Part shown: positions 1 through 9,058 of the stretch, in pieces | Position numbering within the stretch: position 1 is the first letter of the stretch | Layout of the letters: each line of letters begins with the position of its first letter | NCBI RefSeq assembly: GCF_009707325.1 | Contig: NZ_CP046103.1 | Coordinates: 4,536,744-4,600,743 of the forward strand | DNA length: 64,000 nucleotides | Direction of reading: 5' to 3' | From: Pseudomonas sp. IB20 | Lineage (GTDB): Bacteria > Pseudomonadota > Gammaproteobacteria > Pseudomonadales > Pseudomonadaceae | Position numbers and translations under genes: made by a program | Notes under the pieces: generated by a model | Databases searched by the model: none | The model's input: the letters and a program-made list of their open reading frames with translations, nothing else | What the model was told of the DNA's origin: nothing

Positions 1-954
1 CGTAGCCGTCCTGCTGCACTTGAGCCGGTGATTGGCCGTTGGCCGGGTAGGCCACTACGTCATAACCGTTGCCTTGCGGCGCGGGCTGGGGCGTCGGCAC
101 TTCTGTCGGTGGTTGCACCACCACGTACTGCTGAGTGGCGTTTTCATAGGTGTAATACGAACCGGCCGCGAGGAAGAACAGCGCGCTGCCCACCCACACT
201 TCCCGCGCGTAGTCGGGCAGGTATTGCACGCGGATGCCGTATGGCGGCGTCACCACCTCATAGCGCGGGCCTTGCGGGCGATACCAGTAGCCGCCGGAAA
301 AGAAATAATCCTGGCCACGGTAAGGCACGCGGTAATTGCGGTCGGGGAAACGGTCGACCATGTAGCCCGGACGGTATTGCGGGCCAGGGCCCCAGCCATT
401 GCCATGCCCATTCGGGCGACCTGGCCAGTGGTTGTCATTGGGGTGGCCATTGTTGAAGCCGCCACCGTTATTACCCGGGCGCGAACCTGGGCCGTCGGCC
501 TCCCAATGCGGGTTGCCGTCGTTGCGTCGCGGGATGTCGCGGTAGTAACCCTGGCGCGGTTCTTGGGTCTGGCGCACGGTGTCCGGGCGACCTTGGATCG
601 GCAGGTTATTCGCAGGCGCAGGCGCTGGCCGGGTCTGCTCGGCACCTTGCGGGCGGCCTTGCCACTGCCCGCCGCCGTGCGGCTGTTGCTCGGCGCGATC
701 AACGTGCTGGTTCTGCGGGCGCGGTTGATTGTTCTGGCGGTTGTGTCAACGTGCTGGTTCTGCGGGCGCGGTTGATTGTTCTGCGGCCGTGGTTGGTTAT
801 TTTGCGGGCGCGGCTGTTCGCTACCTTGCCGTCCGCCTTCGGGACCTCTTTCATGCTGACCGCCCCCTTCAGAGCGCGGGTCGTCGGCCAATACTTGCGT
901 GCCGACGCTCATCATCAGCAAACCTACACCTGCCATACGCCAGATGCGCTTCAT
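1..954 (-). pseudogene. DUF6515-like secreted protein, frameshifted; 3' end outside window
   Basis: The start is ATG at 954, preceded by GAGG six bases upstream. The N-terminus is a signal peptide ending near VLADD, followed by a Gln/Pro/Asn-rich linker with PRPQNNQ units. After a 47-bp tandem repeat (699-783) the reading frame is lost. The original frame continues on this strand from about 745 to base 1, with aromatic segments such as FFSGGYWYRPQGPRYEVV that I associate with DUF6515. Read without correction, the protein ends at 250 with an Arg/Thr/Ala-rich tail of no known family. Function is unknown; an exported envelope protein is likely. A sequencing error in the repeat would explain the frameshift equally well. 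Confidence 0.7.
699..783. repeat. 47-bp tandem repeat carrying a frameshift
   Basis: A 38-bp block at 699-736 recurs exactly at 746-783, with 9 bp between the copies. The period of 47 is not a multiple of three. One added base would give a 48-bp (16-codon) in-frame repeat, so the shift is either a 1-bp loss in a polymorphic repeat or a base-calling error. Confidence 0.9.
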
Positions 955-1078
955 GCTATTCCTCACTGCGGATAAGGGCCTAGAACGTCCGGCCTCATAG
1001 ATGAGACTGGAAAAGCCCCGCCCGGTTCTGAGAGAGGTTATCAGTCACGAGCGTTATTTTCGTAGGTAAAAAACGCAC

Positions 1079-1113
1079 ACAAAAGAAAAGGGGTGACCCG
1101 TCGGCCACCCCTT
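1079..1113 (-). terminator. Rho-independent terminator, leftward
   Basis: Stem AAGGGGTG (1088-1095) pairs perfectly with CACCCCTT (1106-1113) around a 10-nt loop. On the minus strand the stem is followed by TTTTCTTTT. No recognised gene ends here, so it would terminate an unannotated leftward transcript from the 1114-1398 interval. Confidence 0.6.
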
Positions 1114-1398
1114 GAGAATTTCGTCCGTGCTCAACGCTTTTGACGTTGGCTCACCTCACGCCGTCTTGTGGACAGTGTGCAGCCTGGAGGCCGGCTCAAC
1201 CCTGTTGGGGCGGCGGCCGCAGCGGGCCTGATTGGGCTCGCTGTAAGTGGACTGTTGTCCAGGCGGTGATTCTGTTGGTAATCATAGGCTCGGCGTGCCG
1301 ACAGATGATTGCGAAGATTGCGTCAATAAACAGTGCTTGCGCAATTTTTAACCCTTCATAGATAATTCACCGCAATAGTTACGACAAAGGCCAACCCA
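1114..1398 (-). other. Gene-free stretch with a possible small leftward transcript
   Basis: No recognised gene lies between 955 and 1398. On the minus strand, before the terminator at 1079-1113, there is a 29-codon reading frame (1196-1285) starting MITNRITAW and ending PPPQQG, without a clear ribosome binding site. A weak promoter-like pair (TTGTCG, 17 nt, TATCTA) lies at about 1388-1360. A leader peptide or small RNA is possible, but I cannot assign one. Confidence 0.25.
1337..1366 (+). promoter_or_regulatory. Candidate sigma70 promoter for the Lrp-family gene
   Basis: TTGCGC (1337-1342) and GATAAT (1361-1366) are separated by 18 nt and sit 32 bp upstream of the ATG at 1399. The -10 matches 5 of 6 consensus bases; the -35 is weak. 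Confidence 0.35.
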
Positions 1399-1878
1399 AT
1401 GAGCAAGCTTGACCGATACGATCTGAGTATTTTGGCGGAATTGCAGCGCGACGCGAGGATCTCCAACCAGGAGTTGGCCGAGCGCATCGGCCTGTCACCG
1501 TCGCCCTGCTCACGCCGGGTCAAGCAGCTGGAAGACGACGGCTACATCGCGCGCCAGGTCGCCTTGCTCGACCGCAAGATGCTCGGCCTGAGCCTCACGG
1601 CTTATGTGCTGATCGGCATGGACCGCCACACACCCGAGCGTTTCGAGAACTTCGAGGCCGCCATCCGCACCCTTCCGCAAGTGCTGGAGTGCAGTTTGGT
1701 GACCGGGATGGATGCTGACTATCAGTTGAAAGTGGTGGTGCCGGACATGGACCACTACCAGAAACTGCTGCTGGGGCATTTGACCCGTATTGAAGGCGTG
1801 ACCAGCGTGCGCTCGAGCTTTGTGCTCAACCAGGTGCTCAACAGCACCGAGCTGCCGCTGACGCACCTGCGGACCTGA
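1399..1878 (+). CDS. Lrp/AsnC family transcriptional regulator
   Basis: A 159-residue regulator of typical Lrp length. Residues 1-60 form the helix-turn-helix (DLSILAELQRDARISNQELA, then SPSPCSRRVKQLE), and residues 65-150 form the RAM/AsnC ligand-binding and oligomerisation domain, including the GMDADYQLKVVV strand. Such proteins usually bind DNA as dimers or octamers and respond to an amino acid. The specific target cannot be read here; a divergent small transcript lies upstream. In P. aeruginosa an Lrp-type gene holds the same position next to the amn region. Confidence 0.9.
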   Translation: MSKLDRYDLSILAELQRDARISNQELAERIGLSPSPCSRRVKQLEDDGYIARQVALLDRKMLGLSLTAYVLIGMDRHTPERFENFEAAIRTLPQVLECSLVTGMDADYQLKVVVPDMDHYQKLLLGHLTRIEGVTSVRSSFVLNQVLNSTELPLTHLRT

Positions 1879-1901
1879 TCTCAAGAGCACTGAAGATCAA
1901 C

Positions 1902-2003
1902 TGTGGGAGCTGGCTTGCCTGCGATGTAGACAACTCGGGGTGTCAGCCAGCCCCAGTTGATGCCATCGCAGCGGTGCGGCGATCCGACAAGCCAGCTCCC
2001 ACA
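1902..2003. repeat. REP pair in inverted orientation (REPIN)
   Basis: A forward unit TGTGGGAGCTGGCTTGCCTG begins at 1902, and its reverse complement, slightly degenerate, ends at 2003 with GCCAGCTCCCACA. The pair can fold into one long hairpin. It lies between the Lrp-type gene and the DUF2788 gene. Confidence 0.9.
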
Positions 2004-2085
2004 TTGACCGCGTCAAGACCCAGGTCAATGTTGCGTCTGTGACGCTGCCGTATACTTGCCCGCCTGCCTTTGTCGGAAAAAACCC

Positions 2086-2304
2086 ATGAACAACATCGAC
2101 CCCGCCCTGTTTGAAGAATGGATGATGACCGGCCTGGTCACCCTCCTGATCATTTTCATGGGCTTTATCGTCTGGGACCTGGCGAAGAAATCCAAAGCCG
2201 GGCGCTTTGGCTCGTTCATCCTGTTCTTCGTGCTGGGCCTGGGCGTGGCCGCGTTCATCATCAAGAGCGTGGTGATCGGCCTGATCGAGTCCGGCGCCCT
2301 ATAA
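2086..2304 (+). CDS. DUF2788 small membrane protein
   Basis: A 72-residue protein with two hydrophobic helices (about residues 14-34 and 44-66) separated by the basic turn AKKSKAGRFG, so a two-pass inner-membrane protein. I recognise the DUF2788 family; no function is known. ATG at 2086 is chosen over an upstream TTG because it gives the usual MNNIDPALFEEWM start. The 3' end overlaps the convergent pseudouridine synthase gene by 6 bp. Confidence 0.8.
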   Translation: MNNIDPALFEEWMMTGLVTLLIIFMGFIVWDLAKKSKAGRFGSFILFFVLGLGVAAFIIKSVVIGLIESGAL

Positions 2305-2934
2305 CCGCGCCGGCACTTCCTTCCATTGGCCTTGGTCCAGGCCATCAATCGACCAGTCACCAATTCGCACGCGCACCAGACGCAAGGTCGGTAAACCCAC
2401 CGCCGCCGTCATGCGCCGTACTTGGCGGTTACGCCCCTCACGAATCACCAACTCCAGCCAATGCGTCGGCACACTTTTGCGAAAGCGCACCGGCGGGTTG
2501 CGCGGCCATAACTCAGGCTCGTCCAACTGCCGGGCCTCGGCGGGCAAGGTCATGCCGTCGTTAAGCTCCACGCCGTCACGCAGGCGTTGCAGTTGCTCTT
2601 CGCTCGGCTCGCCTTCGACTTGCACCCAGTAGGTTTTCGCCAGTTTGTGCTTGGGGTCGGCAATCCGCGCCTGTAGCTGGCCGTCGTTGGTCAGCAGCAA
2701 CAAGCCTTCGCTGTCACGGTCCAGGCGGCCGGCCGGGTAAATGCCGGGGATGTCGATAAAGTCCTTGAGGGTCGCGCGCCCGCCTTCGTCGCTGAACTGG
2801 GTCAGCACGTCGAAGGGTTTATTGAACAGGACCAATTTCGGCTCGGCCGGAGGCGCCTTGGCAACGCGACGCGCGGCAGAATGCGGAGGTTTCACGCCAG
2901 GGCGGCGCGAATCGGGACGGGTGGGACGGGACAT
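2299..2934 (-). CDS. rluE: 23S rRNA pseudouridine synthase, RluE type
   Basis: A 211-residue RsuA/RluE-family enzyme that isomerises a uridine of 23S rRNA to pseudouridine. The active-site block is AGRLDRDSEGLLLLTNDG, whose Asp is the expected nucleophile, and the RNRQVRRM motif follows near the C-terminus. There is no N-terminal S4 domain, which fits RluE rather than RsuA or RluB. The N-terminal 40 residues are basic. ATG at 2934 gives MSRPTRPDSRR; a longer start 33 bases upstream is possible. The RluE assignment rests on length and motif pattern. Confidence 0.85.
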   Translation of the reverse strand: MSRPTRPDSRRPGVKPPHSAARRVAKAPPAEPKLVLFNKPFDVLTQFSDEGGRATLKDFIDIPGIYPAGRLDRDSEGLLLLTNDGQLQARIADPKHKLAKTYWVQVEGEPSEEQLQRLRDGVELNDGMTLPAEARQLDEPELWPRNPPVRFRKSVPTHWLELVIREGRNRQVRRMTAAVGLPTLRLVRVRIGDWSIDGLDQGQWKEVPARL

Positions 2935-3005
2935 GGCAAAGGAACATCTAACGGTCAGGACCGACAATGCTAGTGGCCTGACCGCTAAATAACCATCCCA
3001 ACCGC

Positions 3006-4478
3006 TTAGCGGAACGGCGGCTCGTCGAAGCTGCGCAGTTTGCGCGAGTGCAGCGAGTTGAGTTCGGTGCGCAACAAATCCACCGCCTCGATGCCGATCT
3101 TCAAGTGCTGGCTGACCGCACGCTCATAGAACGCGTTGGCCGAACCCGGCAGCTTGATCTCGCTGTGCAGCGGTTTGTCCGATACGCACAACAAGGTGCC
3201 GTACGGCACGCGCAGGCGGTAACCCTGGGCGGCGATGGTGCCGCTTTCCATGTCCACGGCCACGGCGCGGGACAGGTTGATCAGCGGGCGTTCCTGGGCC
3301 CAACGCAGTTCCCAGTTACGGTCGTCGTAGGTCAACACGGTGCCAGTGCGCAGGCGCTTTTTCAGCTCTTCGCCTTTTTCGCCGGTGACGTTGGCCGCCG
3401 CTTGCTGCAAGGCCATCTGCACTTCGGCCAGGGCCGGGATCGGGATGTTCGGCGGCACTACGCGGTCGAGAATCCCGTCGCGGCGCATGTAGGCGTGGGC
3501 CAATACATAGTCGCCGATGGTCTGAGATTGGCGCAGGCCGCCACAGTGGCCGATCATCAGCCAGCAATGCGGGCGCAGCACGGCCAGGTGGTCGGTGATG
3601 TTCTTGGCGTTGGACGGGCCGACGCCAATATTCACCAGTGTCACGCCGTGGCCGTCGGTGGCCTGCAGGTGGTAGGCCGGCATCTGGTAACGGTGCCAGA
3701 CCACACCGGCAGCAATCGCCGAGGCTTCGCCGTGGTCCATGCTTTTGTCGATGATCACGTTGCCCGGCAGCACCATGCGGATAAACCGTGGGTCACTGCG
3801 CAACTGCTCCAGGCCATGCAAGATGAACTGGTCGACATAGCGGTGGTAGTTGGTCAGCAAAATCCACGGCTGCACATGGCGCCAGTCGCTGCCGGTGTAG
3901 TGCACCAGGCGGCGCAGGGAAAAGTCCACGCGGGCCGCATCGAACAGCGCCAGCGGCAGCGGGTCGGTGTTTTCCCAGTCGTAGAGGCCATCGGCAATGC
4001 CGTCGGTGGCGGCGGACAGGTCGGTGCTGGGGAACACGCGGGCCAGGGTCGCGGCGGTCACGCCGGAACCGGCCAGTTCGTCGCCCTGCTCCACCACGTA
4101 CGGGTACGGGATGTTCTGTTGGCTCACGCCGACTTCCACCGTCACGGTGAAGTCGTGCATCAGCGGCACCAATTGCTCCAGCAGATACTTACGGAACGCG
4201 GCCGGATGAGTGACGGTGACGCTGTAGGTGCCCGGCAATTGGACCTTGGCATACGCCCGAGTGGTCTGTGGGACTTCGCCGTGGCAGTGGTAGGTCAGGC
4301 GCAGCTCCGGGTAGCGAAACAGTGCGCGTTGTGCGGCATCAGGTTCGACGCGGTCCTTGAGGTATTGCTTGAGGGCTTGATTGAGCGCGCCGGTAGCACG
4401 CTCATGAAGAGCCGCCAGCCGGTCCACGGCTTCTTCGGCGGTTTGAACGACAACAAAAGCTTCGGTCACGGTAAGCAT
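3006..4478 (-). CDS. amn: AMP nucleosidase
   Basis: A 490-residue protein, close to E. coli Amn (484). It hydrolyses AMP to adenine and ribose 5-phosphate, helping to control adenylate pools. The N-terminal about 170 residues match the Amn-specific domain, and the C-terminal half is a nucleoside-phosphorylase fold, with VNIGVGPSNAKNITDHLAVL and the substrate-binding AVDMESGTIAAQGYR block. It is monocistronic and leftward, with its own upstream region before the AidB-like gene. The ribosome binding site at ATG 4478 is weak. Confidence 0.95.
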   Translation of the reverse strand: MLTVTEAFVVVQTAEEAVDRLAALHERATGALNQALKQYLKDRVEPDAAQRALFRYPELRLTYHCHGEVPQTTRAYAKVQLPGTYSVTVTHPAAFRKYLLEQLVPLMHDFTVTVEVGVSQQNIPYPYVVEQGDELAGSGVTAATLARVFPSTDLSAATDGIADGLYDWENTDPLPLALFDAARVDFSLRRLVHYTGSDWRHVQPWILLTNYHRYVDQFILHGLEQLRSDPRFIRMVLPGNVIIDKSMDHGEASAIAAGVVWHRYQMPAYHLQATDGHGVTLVNIGVGPSNAKNITDHLAVLRPHCWLMIGHCGGLRQSQTIGDYVLAHAYMRRDGILDRVVPPNIPIPALAEVQMALQQAAANVTGEKGEELKKRLRTGTVLTYDDRNWELRWAQERPLINLSRAVAVDMESGTIAAQGYRLRVPYGTLLCVSDKPLHSEIKLPGSANAFYERAVSQHLKIGIEAVDLLRTELNSLHSRKLRSFDEPPFR

Positions 4479-4572
4479 CCTGTGTTCTGACTTGCAGGCC
4501 TTTATCTTGCCTGTATCCCGGCCAGACGCAAACTTTGAATTGGAGTACTTTTCTCAAGAGGCGTGCAATCCC

Positions 4573-4635
4573 TGTGGGAGCCGGGCTTGCCCGCGATGTG
4601 GGTGACACGCTATCGCAGGCAAACCAGCTCCCACA
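4573..4635. repeat. REP pair in inverted orientation
   Basis: A forward unit TGTGGGAGCCGGGCTTGCCC starts at 4573 and an inverted unit ends at 4635 with CCAGCTCCCACA. The spacer is only about 20 bp, so this is a short REPIN between amn and the acyl-CoA dehydrogenase gene. Confidence 0.85.
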
Positions 4636-4648
4636 TTTTGAACCGTGT

Positions 4649-6304
4649 TTATTCAGAAATATGGGGCGTGGAACGGGCGACGATCGCCTCCACATCGACA
4701 CCTCGCGGCAAGGTGCCATACACCCGGCCGGACGACTCACCCAAGCGGCTGGCAATAAACCCATCACTGACCGCCGCGTTCCCGGCCTCCAGCAACAACT
4801 TGGCCTGCAACGCCACGGCAATATCCTCGGTCAGTTGCCGCGCGCGGTATTGAATATCCTGGGTATCCATAAACGCCGACTTAAGCTGCTCGATATGCCG
4901 CGCCAGTTGCTTGTCGCCCTGCCCATCGCCCAGTTCGACAAACAACGCCTCCAGCACACCCGGCTCTTTGGACAGCGCCCGCAGCACGTCCAGGCACTGC
5001 ACGTTGCCGGAGCCTTCCCACGTCGAATTCACCGGCGCCTCACGGTACAGGCGCGGCAGAATGCTGTCCTCTACATACCCGGCACCGCCCATGCACTCGG
5101 CGGCTTCGTTGATCATTGCCGGCGCGCGTTTGCAGATCCAATACTTGCCCACCGCCGTCACCAGCCGGGCGAATTTGGCTTCCTGCTCGTTATCGAGGTG
5201 ATCCAGCGCGCGGCCCATGCGCATGCTCAAGGCCAGGGACGCCTCGCTTTCCAGGGCCAGGTCGGCCAGTACGTTTTGCATCAGCGGCTGTTCGTTGAGA
5301 ATGCGCCCGCCGACCAGGCGATGCGCACAATGATGGCTGGCCTGGGTCAGCGCCTGGCGCATCAAGGCGCTGGAGCCGACCATGCAGTCAAAGCGGGTCA
5401 TGGCGACCATTTCGATAATGGTCGGCACGCCACGGCCTTCTTCGCCGATCATCCAGGCCAGCGCGCCGCGAAACTCCACTTCGCTGGAGGCGTTGGAGCA
5501 ATTGCCGAGTTTGTTTTTCAGGCGCTGGATGTAGAACTCGTTGCGCGTGTCATCCGGGCGGTGCCGTGGCAGTAAGAAACAGGTCAGGCCTTTGTCGGTC
5601 TGCGCCAGCGTGAGGAACGCATCGCACATCGGCGCCGAGCAGAACCACTTGTGCCCCACCAGTTCATAGGCTTGCCCGGGGCCGCCCGTGCCCACGGGAT
5701 AAGCACGGGTGGTGTTGGCGCGCACGTCGGTGCCGCCCTGTTTCTCGGTCATGGCCATGCCGATGGTGGCGCCAGCCTTGTGGGCGATGCCGACATTGCG
5801 CGGGTCGTATTCGGTAGTGAGGATTTTCGGCAGCCAAGTCTGCGCCAGATCCGGTTGCAGGCGCAGGGCCGGTACGCAGGCGAAAGTCATGGTCAGCGGG
5901 CAGCCGGTGCCGGCTTCGGCCTGGCTGTGCAGGTAAGTCATGGCGGCGCGGGCCACGTGGGCACCGGACTGCGGATGCGCCCACGGCAACGACGGCAGAC
6001 CATGCTCAACGGCGGTGCGCATCAGATCGTGGTAAGCCGGGTGAAACTCCACCCGATCGATGCGATGGCCATAACGGTCATGGCTGTTGAACACCGGTTT
6101 ATTCTGGTTCGCCAGGAACCCGGCCTCCATCAGCGGCCCACCCGCCAGCGCCCCATAAGCCTCGATACGCGCTTCGGCCCAGCCGGCGCCGAAGCGGCGC
6201 GACCAGTCTTGCAAGGGCAAGTCGATGCGGTACAGGTTAGTGCCGTCCAAGGACGGTGGCTGATTGGTGACGTCGTGGGTTTCGGCGAACGGGTGCAGGT
6301 TCAT
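4649..6304 (-). CDS. AidB-type acyl-CoA dehydrogenase
   Basis: A 551-residue flavoprotein of the acyl-CoA dehydrogenase superfamily, as long as E. coli AidB (about 541) and longer than catabolic family members (about 380). The start MNLHPFAETHDVTNQPPSL and the TEKQGGTDVRANTT flavin-binding block are typical of the AidB branch, as is GGAGYVEDSILPRLYREAPV with the downstream VNSTWEGSGNVQCLDVLRAL. AidB binds FAD and DNA and is linked to protection from alkylation damage. A strong AGGAG lies 7 nt before ATG 6304. Whether it has dehydrogenase activity cannot be told from sequence. Confidence 0.88.
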   Translation of the reverse strand: MNLHPFAETHDVTNQPPSLDGTNLYRIDLPLQDWSRRFGAGWAEARIEAYGALAGGPLMEAGFLANQNKPVFNSHDRYGHRIDRVEFHPAYHDLMRTAVEHGLPSLPWAHPQSGAHVARAAMTYLHSQAEAGTGCPLTMTFACVPALRLQPDLAQTWLPKILTTEYDPRNVGIAHKAGATIGMAMTEKQGGTDVRANTTRAYPVGTGGPGQAYELVGHKWFCSAPMCDAFLTLAQTDKGLTCFLLPRHRPDDTRNEFYIQRLKNKLGNCSNASSEVEFRGALAWMIGEEGRGVPTIIEMVAMTRFDCMVGSSALMRQALTQASHHCAHRLVGGRILNEQPLMQNVLADLALESEASLALSMRMGRALDHLDNEQEAKFARLVTAVGKYWICKRAPAMINEAAECMGGAGYVEDSILPRLYREAPVNSTWEGSGNVQCLDVLRALSKEPGVLEALFVELGDGQGDKQLARHIEQLKSAFMDTQDIQYRARQLTEDIAVALQAKLLLEAGNAAVSDGFIASRLGESSGRVYGTLPRGVDVEAIVARSTPHISE

Positions 6305-6393
6305 GACGGGGCTCCTGAAAAAAGGCCGCGTGCAGTTGAGGCCTGAATTTCAGTTAAGCACCGTCATCGGCGTTAAAAAAGTGGCATAGCCGC

Positions 6394-8772
6394 CTAAAGC
6401 TCGGCGCTTTCGCCCTCGAGCGGGCACAGCAAGCGCCGCTCCAGCACGGCTTGCAACGCGTCGAAACGCACGGGTTTGGCCAGCCGATCAGTGATACCGA
6501 TGCCATGGCAGCGCTCACGCTCCGACACATTCAGTGACGTACTCAGGGCGATCACCGGCAGTTCGCCACAGCCCGGCAACGCTCGTATCTGACAGCACAA
6601 CGAGAAACCGCCTTCAGGCACATCCAACAACACCGCATCGAAGGGTTCACTCTGCAACATCGCCAGCGCGGACGGGCCGTTATCCACCGCTTTCACCCGG
6701 TAGCCCAACTTGAGCAACATGCCACGCACTGCCAATTGGCCCACGCTGTTGTCGTCCACCAACAGCACCGTGCACTCGTGGGGCGCACGTTGCGTGAAGG
6801 GCCCGTGGGTCGCCGCCTTGGGCTCGGGCGGCACCGGGTTCACGCTCACCTCCAACTGGAAGCGGCTGCCCTTGCGCGGTTCGGAATGATGGGTCAGGCG
6901 CCCACCGAGCAGTTCGATCAGCTGCCGGCAAATCGCCAGGCCGATGCCCATGCCGCCATATTCGCGGGTGGTCGAGCCGTCGAGCTGGAAGAAGCGTTGG
7001 TACAGCGTGGCCTCGTCAAGGAAAGCAAAGCCGATCCCGCTGTCGGTCACGATAAAGCTCAGGCGCAAGCTGCCATCACTGTGTGGAACACCCACCACAC
7101 GCACGCGCACGGCGCCTTTGTGGGTAAATTTGAAGGCGTTGTCGAGCAGGCAGTCCAGGCACTGGATCAGCTTGTCGGCGTCGCCGATCACCCGGTCCGG
7201 CAGTTCATCCGCCACGTCGATGGAAAACTCCAAGCCTTTGCTCTGCGCACTGGCACTGAACTGCTGTCGCAAGGTGTCGAGGGCGCCACGCAGGCTGAAC
7301 ACTTGGGGCTGGGCGCTCAGGCGCCCGGCTTGCAGTTCGGTCAGGGTGAGAATCCCGTTGACCATGCGCATCATGTCCCGCGCCGAGCCGGCGGCGGTTT
7401 GCTGGTACTGCGCCAGGTCATCGTCCAGCGGTACGGTTTGCATCAGCTCCAAGGAGCCGATCACGCCGTTCATCGGGGTGCGCAATTCGTGGGTCAGGGT
7501 GGCGAGGAATTCGTCCTTGAGACGGTTACTGCGGGCCAATTGCTGGTTGAGCACTTCGAGCTTCTGGCTGGCGTCGAACAGGATCTGCGCCTGCTGCTCG
7601 CGCATGCCGTTGATGCGGTCGGCCAGGGCCAGGGACAGCAGCGCCACTTCAATCGCCGAGCCAAGCTGGCTGGCGTACATGGTGAGGAACATATTGGGCA
7701 AGTAGCCCAACACCATCAGGGTGTTGACCACCCCACCGAGCAGGAACGCCGACCAGGCGATGATGAAGTAGCGCGCCATACGCTGGCCGCAATACCAGGC
7801 CTTGATGGCGGCGACGAAGATGGTCACGGTAAACACCAGCGCCAAACCGGTGGCCAGGCGCAGGGCCACGGCGTAGCTGGTCAGCAGCGCCAACACCATC
7901 ACCGCCGCGCCGCCGGCCGCCAGCGCCAGCAATATCCGGTCGAGCCAGCGGCTGTGCTGCGCGGTGTGCAGGAAGCTGCGCGCAAACAGGCTGCCAAACA
8001 GCGCCGCCGACCCGATCAAGAACGGCACCGCCGCATTCGCCCACCAGGGGTTGTTGGGCCAGAAGTACTCCACGGCCACGCCATTGACCGACAGTTGGTA
8101 CAGGCCGAACGAGGCGATATAGAGGATGTAATACAGGTAGCTGGTGTCACGCACGCTCAGGTAGATGAACAGGTTGTAGACCAGCATTCCCAGCAACACA
8201 CCGTAGATTGCGCCCAGCACATACAGGCGCAGCGGCTGCTCTTCCATGTAGGCCGTGGCAGACCAGAGCGTCAACGGAGCCTGAATAGAGCCTTGGCTTT
8301 GCAGGCGCAGGTACACCGTTTGATGCTGGTCGGGCACAAAGTTGAGCTTGAACAGGTAGTTGCTCTGGCGCACTTCACGGCTGGCAAACGGCAACGCGCT
8401 GCCGGTGCGAGTGGTCAGCCGGAAGTTGCCGGTACCATCGTTCTGGTACAGGTCCAGCCGGTTCAGCGGTGGGTACGCCAGTTCCAGGAACCAGGTGCGC
8501 GGGGCGCGGGCCTCAGTGGCGGTGTAATGCAGGTCGACCTTGAGCCAGAACACCGAGCGCGAATAGCCGGCATTAAGGGTGGCTTTGTCATGGGTCCTGA
8601 ACTGGGCGGCGTAAGCGGGGGAACTGACTTGGGCGATGGTGAGGGCGTCGGAGGGGTCTTCGAGCACTTGCATGACCCGGCCCAGCGGCAGGCTTCGAGT
8701 GCTCTGGTTGAACTCGACGGCGCCGGCGAGCATCGGCAGCCCGCACAATAATAAAATCAGCAAATAGCGCAT
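6394..8772 (-). CDS. ladS: LadS hybrid sensor histidine kinase
   Basis: A 792-residue hybrid kinase. In order: signal peptide (1-18), a periplasmic 7TMR-DISMED2 domain (about 25-165), seven transmembrane helices (about 180-390), a HisKA domain with phosphoacceptor His428 in THELRTPMNG, a HATPase domain (about 530-650), and a receiver domain with Asp717 (VLLDV) and Lys766. This matches P. aeruginosa LadS, which feeds phosphate into the GacS/GacA pathway that controls the Rsm small RNAs and so biofilm versus acute behaviour. Position next to thiD agrees with PAO1. LadS lacks its own output domain. The start has no strong Shine-Dalgarno. Confidence 0.9.
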   Translation of the reverse strand: MRYLLILLLCGLPMLAGAVEFNQSTRSLPLGRVMQVLEDPSDALTIAQVSSPAYAAQFRTHDKATLNAGYSRSVFWLKVDLHYTATEARAPRTWFLELAYPPLNRLDLYQNDGTGNFRLTTRTGSALPFASREVRQSNYLFKLNFVPDQHQTVYLRLQSQGSIQAPLTLWSATAYMEEQPLRLYVLGAIYGVLLGMLVYNLFIYLSVRDTSYLYYILYIASFGLYQLSVNGVAVEYFWPNNPWWANAAVPFLIGSAALFGSLFARSFLHTAQHSRWLDRILLALAAGGAAVMVLALLTSYAVALRLATGLALVFTVTIFVAAIKAWYCGQRMARYFIIAWSAFLLGGVVNTLMVLGYLPNMFLTMYASQLGSAIEVALLSLALADRINGMREQQAQILFDASQKLEVLNQQLARSNRLKDEFLATLTHELRTPMNGVIGSLELMQTVPLDDDLAQYQQTAAGSARDMMRMVNGILTLTELQAGRLSAQPQVFSLRGALDTLRQQFSASAQSKGLEFSIDVADELPDRVIGDADKLIQCLDCLLDNAFKFTHKGAVRVRVVGVPHSDGSLRLSFIVTDSGIGFAFLDEATLYQRFFQLDGSTTREYGGMGIGLAICRQLIELLGGRLTHHSEPRKGSRFQLEVSVNPVPPEPKAATHGPFTQRAPHECTVLLVDDNSVGQLAVRGMLLKLGYRVKAVDNGPSALAMLQSEPFDAVLLDVPEGGFSLCCQIRALPGCGELPVIALSTSLNVSERERCHGIGITDRLAKPVRFDALQAVLERRLLCPLEGESAEL

Positions 8773-9058
8773 AGAGCCCCAGCGTGGCCTGTCCGGTTAT
8801 GTCAAATGCCCCCATTCCTTTTGAGAAGACGTATACCGGCGATACAGTAAGTTATTTGGATCCACTCTAGCATAGCCGTTGGAGGCCATTGGACACCATT
8901 GAAATAATTTTTTTAAAGGCTCTAGAACAAGGCTTTCAGCACGTTTATGAAGCAATACTCGATACTAGCCAACAGCCATAATCGCGCCTGAATAGCGGCG
9001 AAATTCAGCCTTCGCCAGACGGCCACGCCAAAAGCGTTTGGTGGTAAGCTCGCGCACC

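Noticed and set aside
4535..5575. Long rightward open frames antisense to the AidB-like gene and similar frames opposite amn, ladS, hemL, mrdA, proA and leuS
   Set aside because: They are typical of high-GC genes, where the reverse frames lack stops. They have no ribosome binding sites or family features.
8773..9058. Possible TPP riboswitch upstream of thiD
   Set aside because: The 286-bp interval between ladS and thiD shows no THI-box-like helix pattern.
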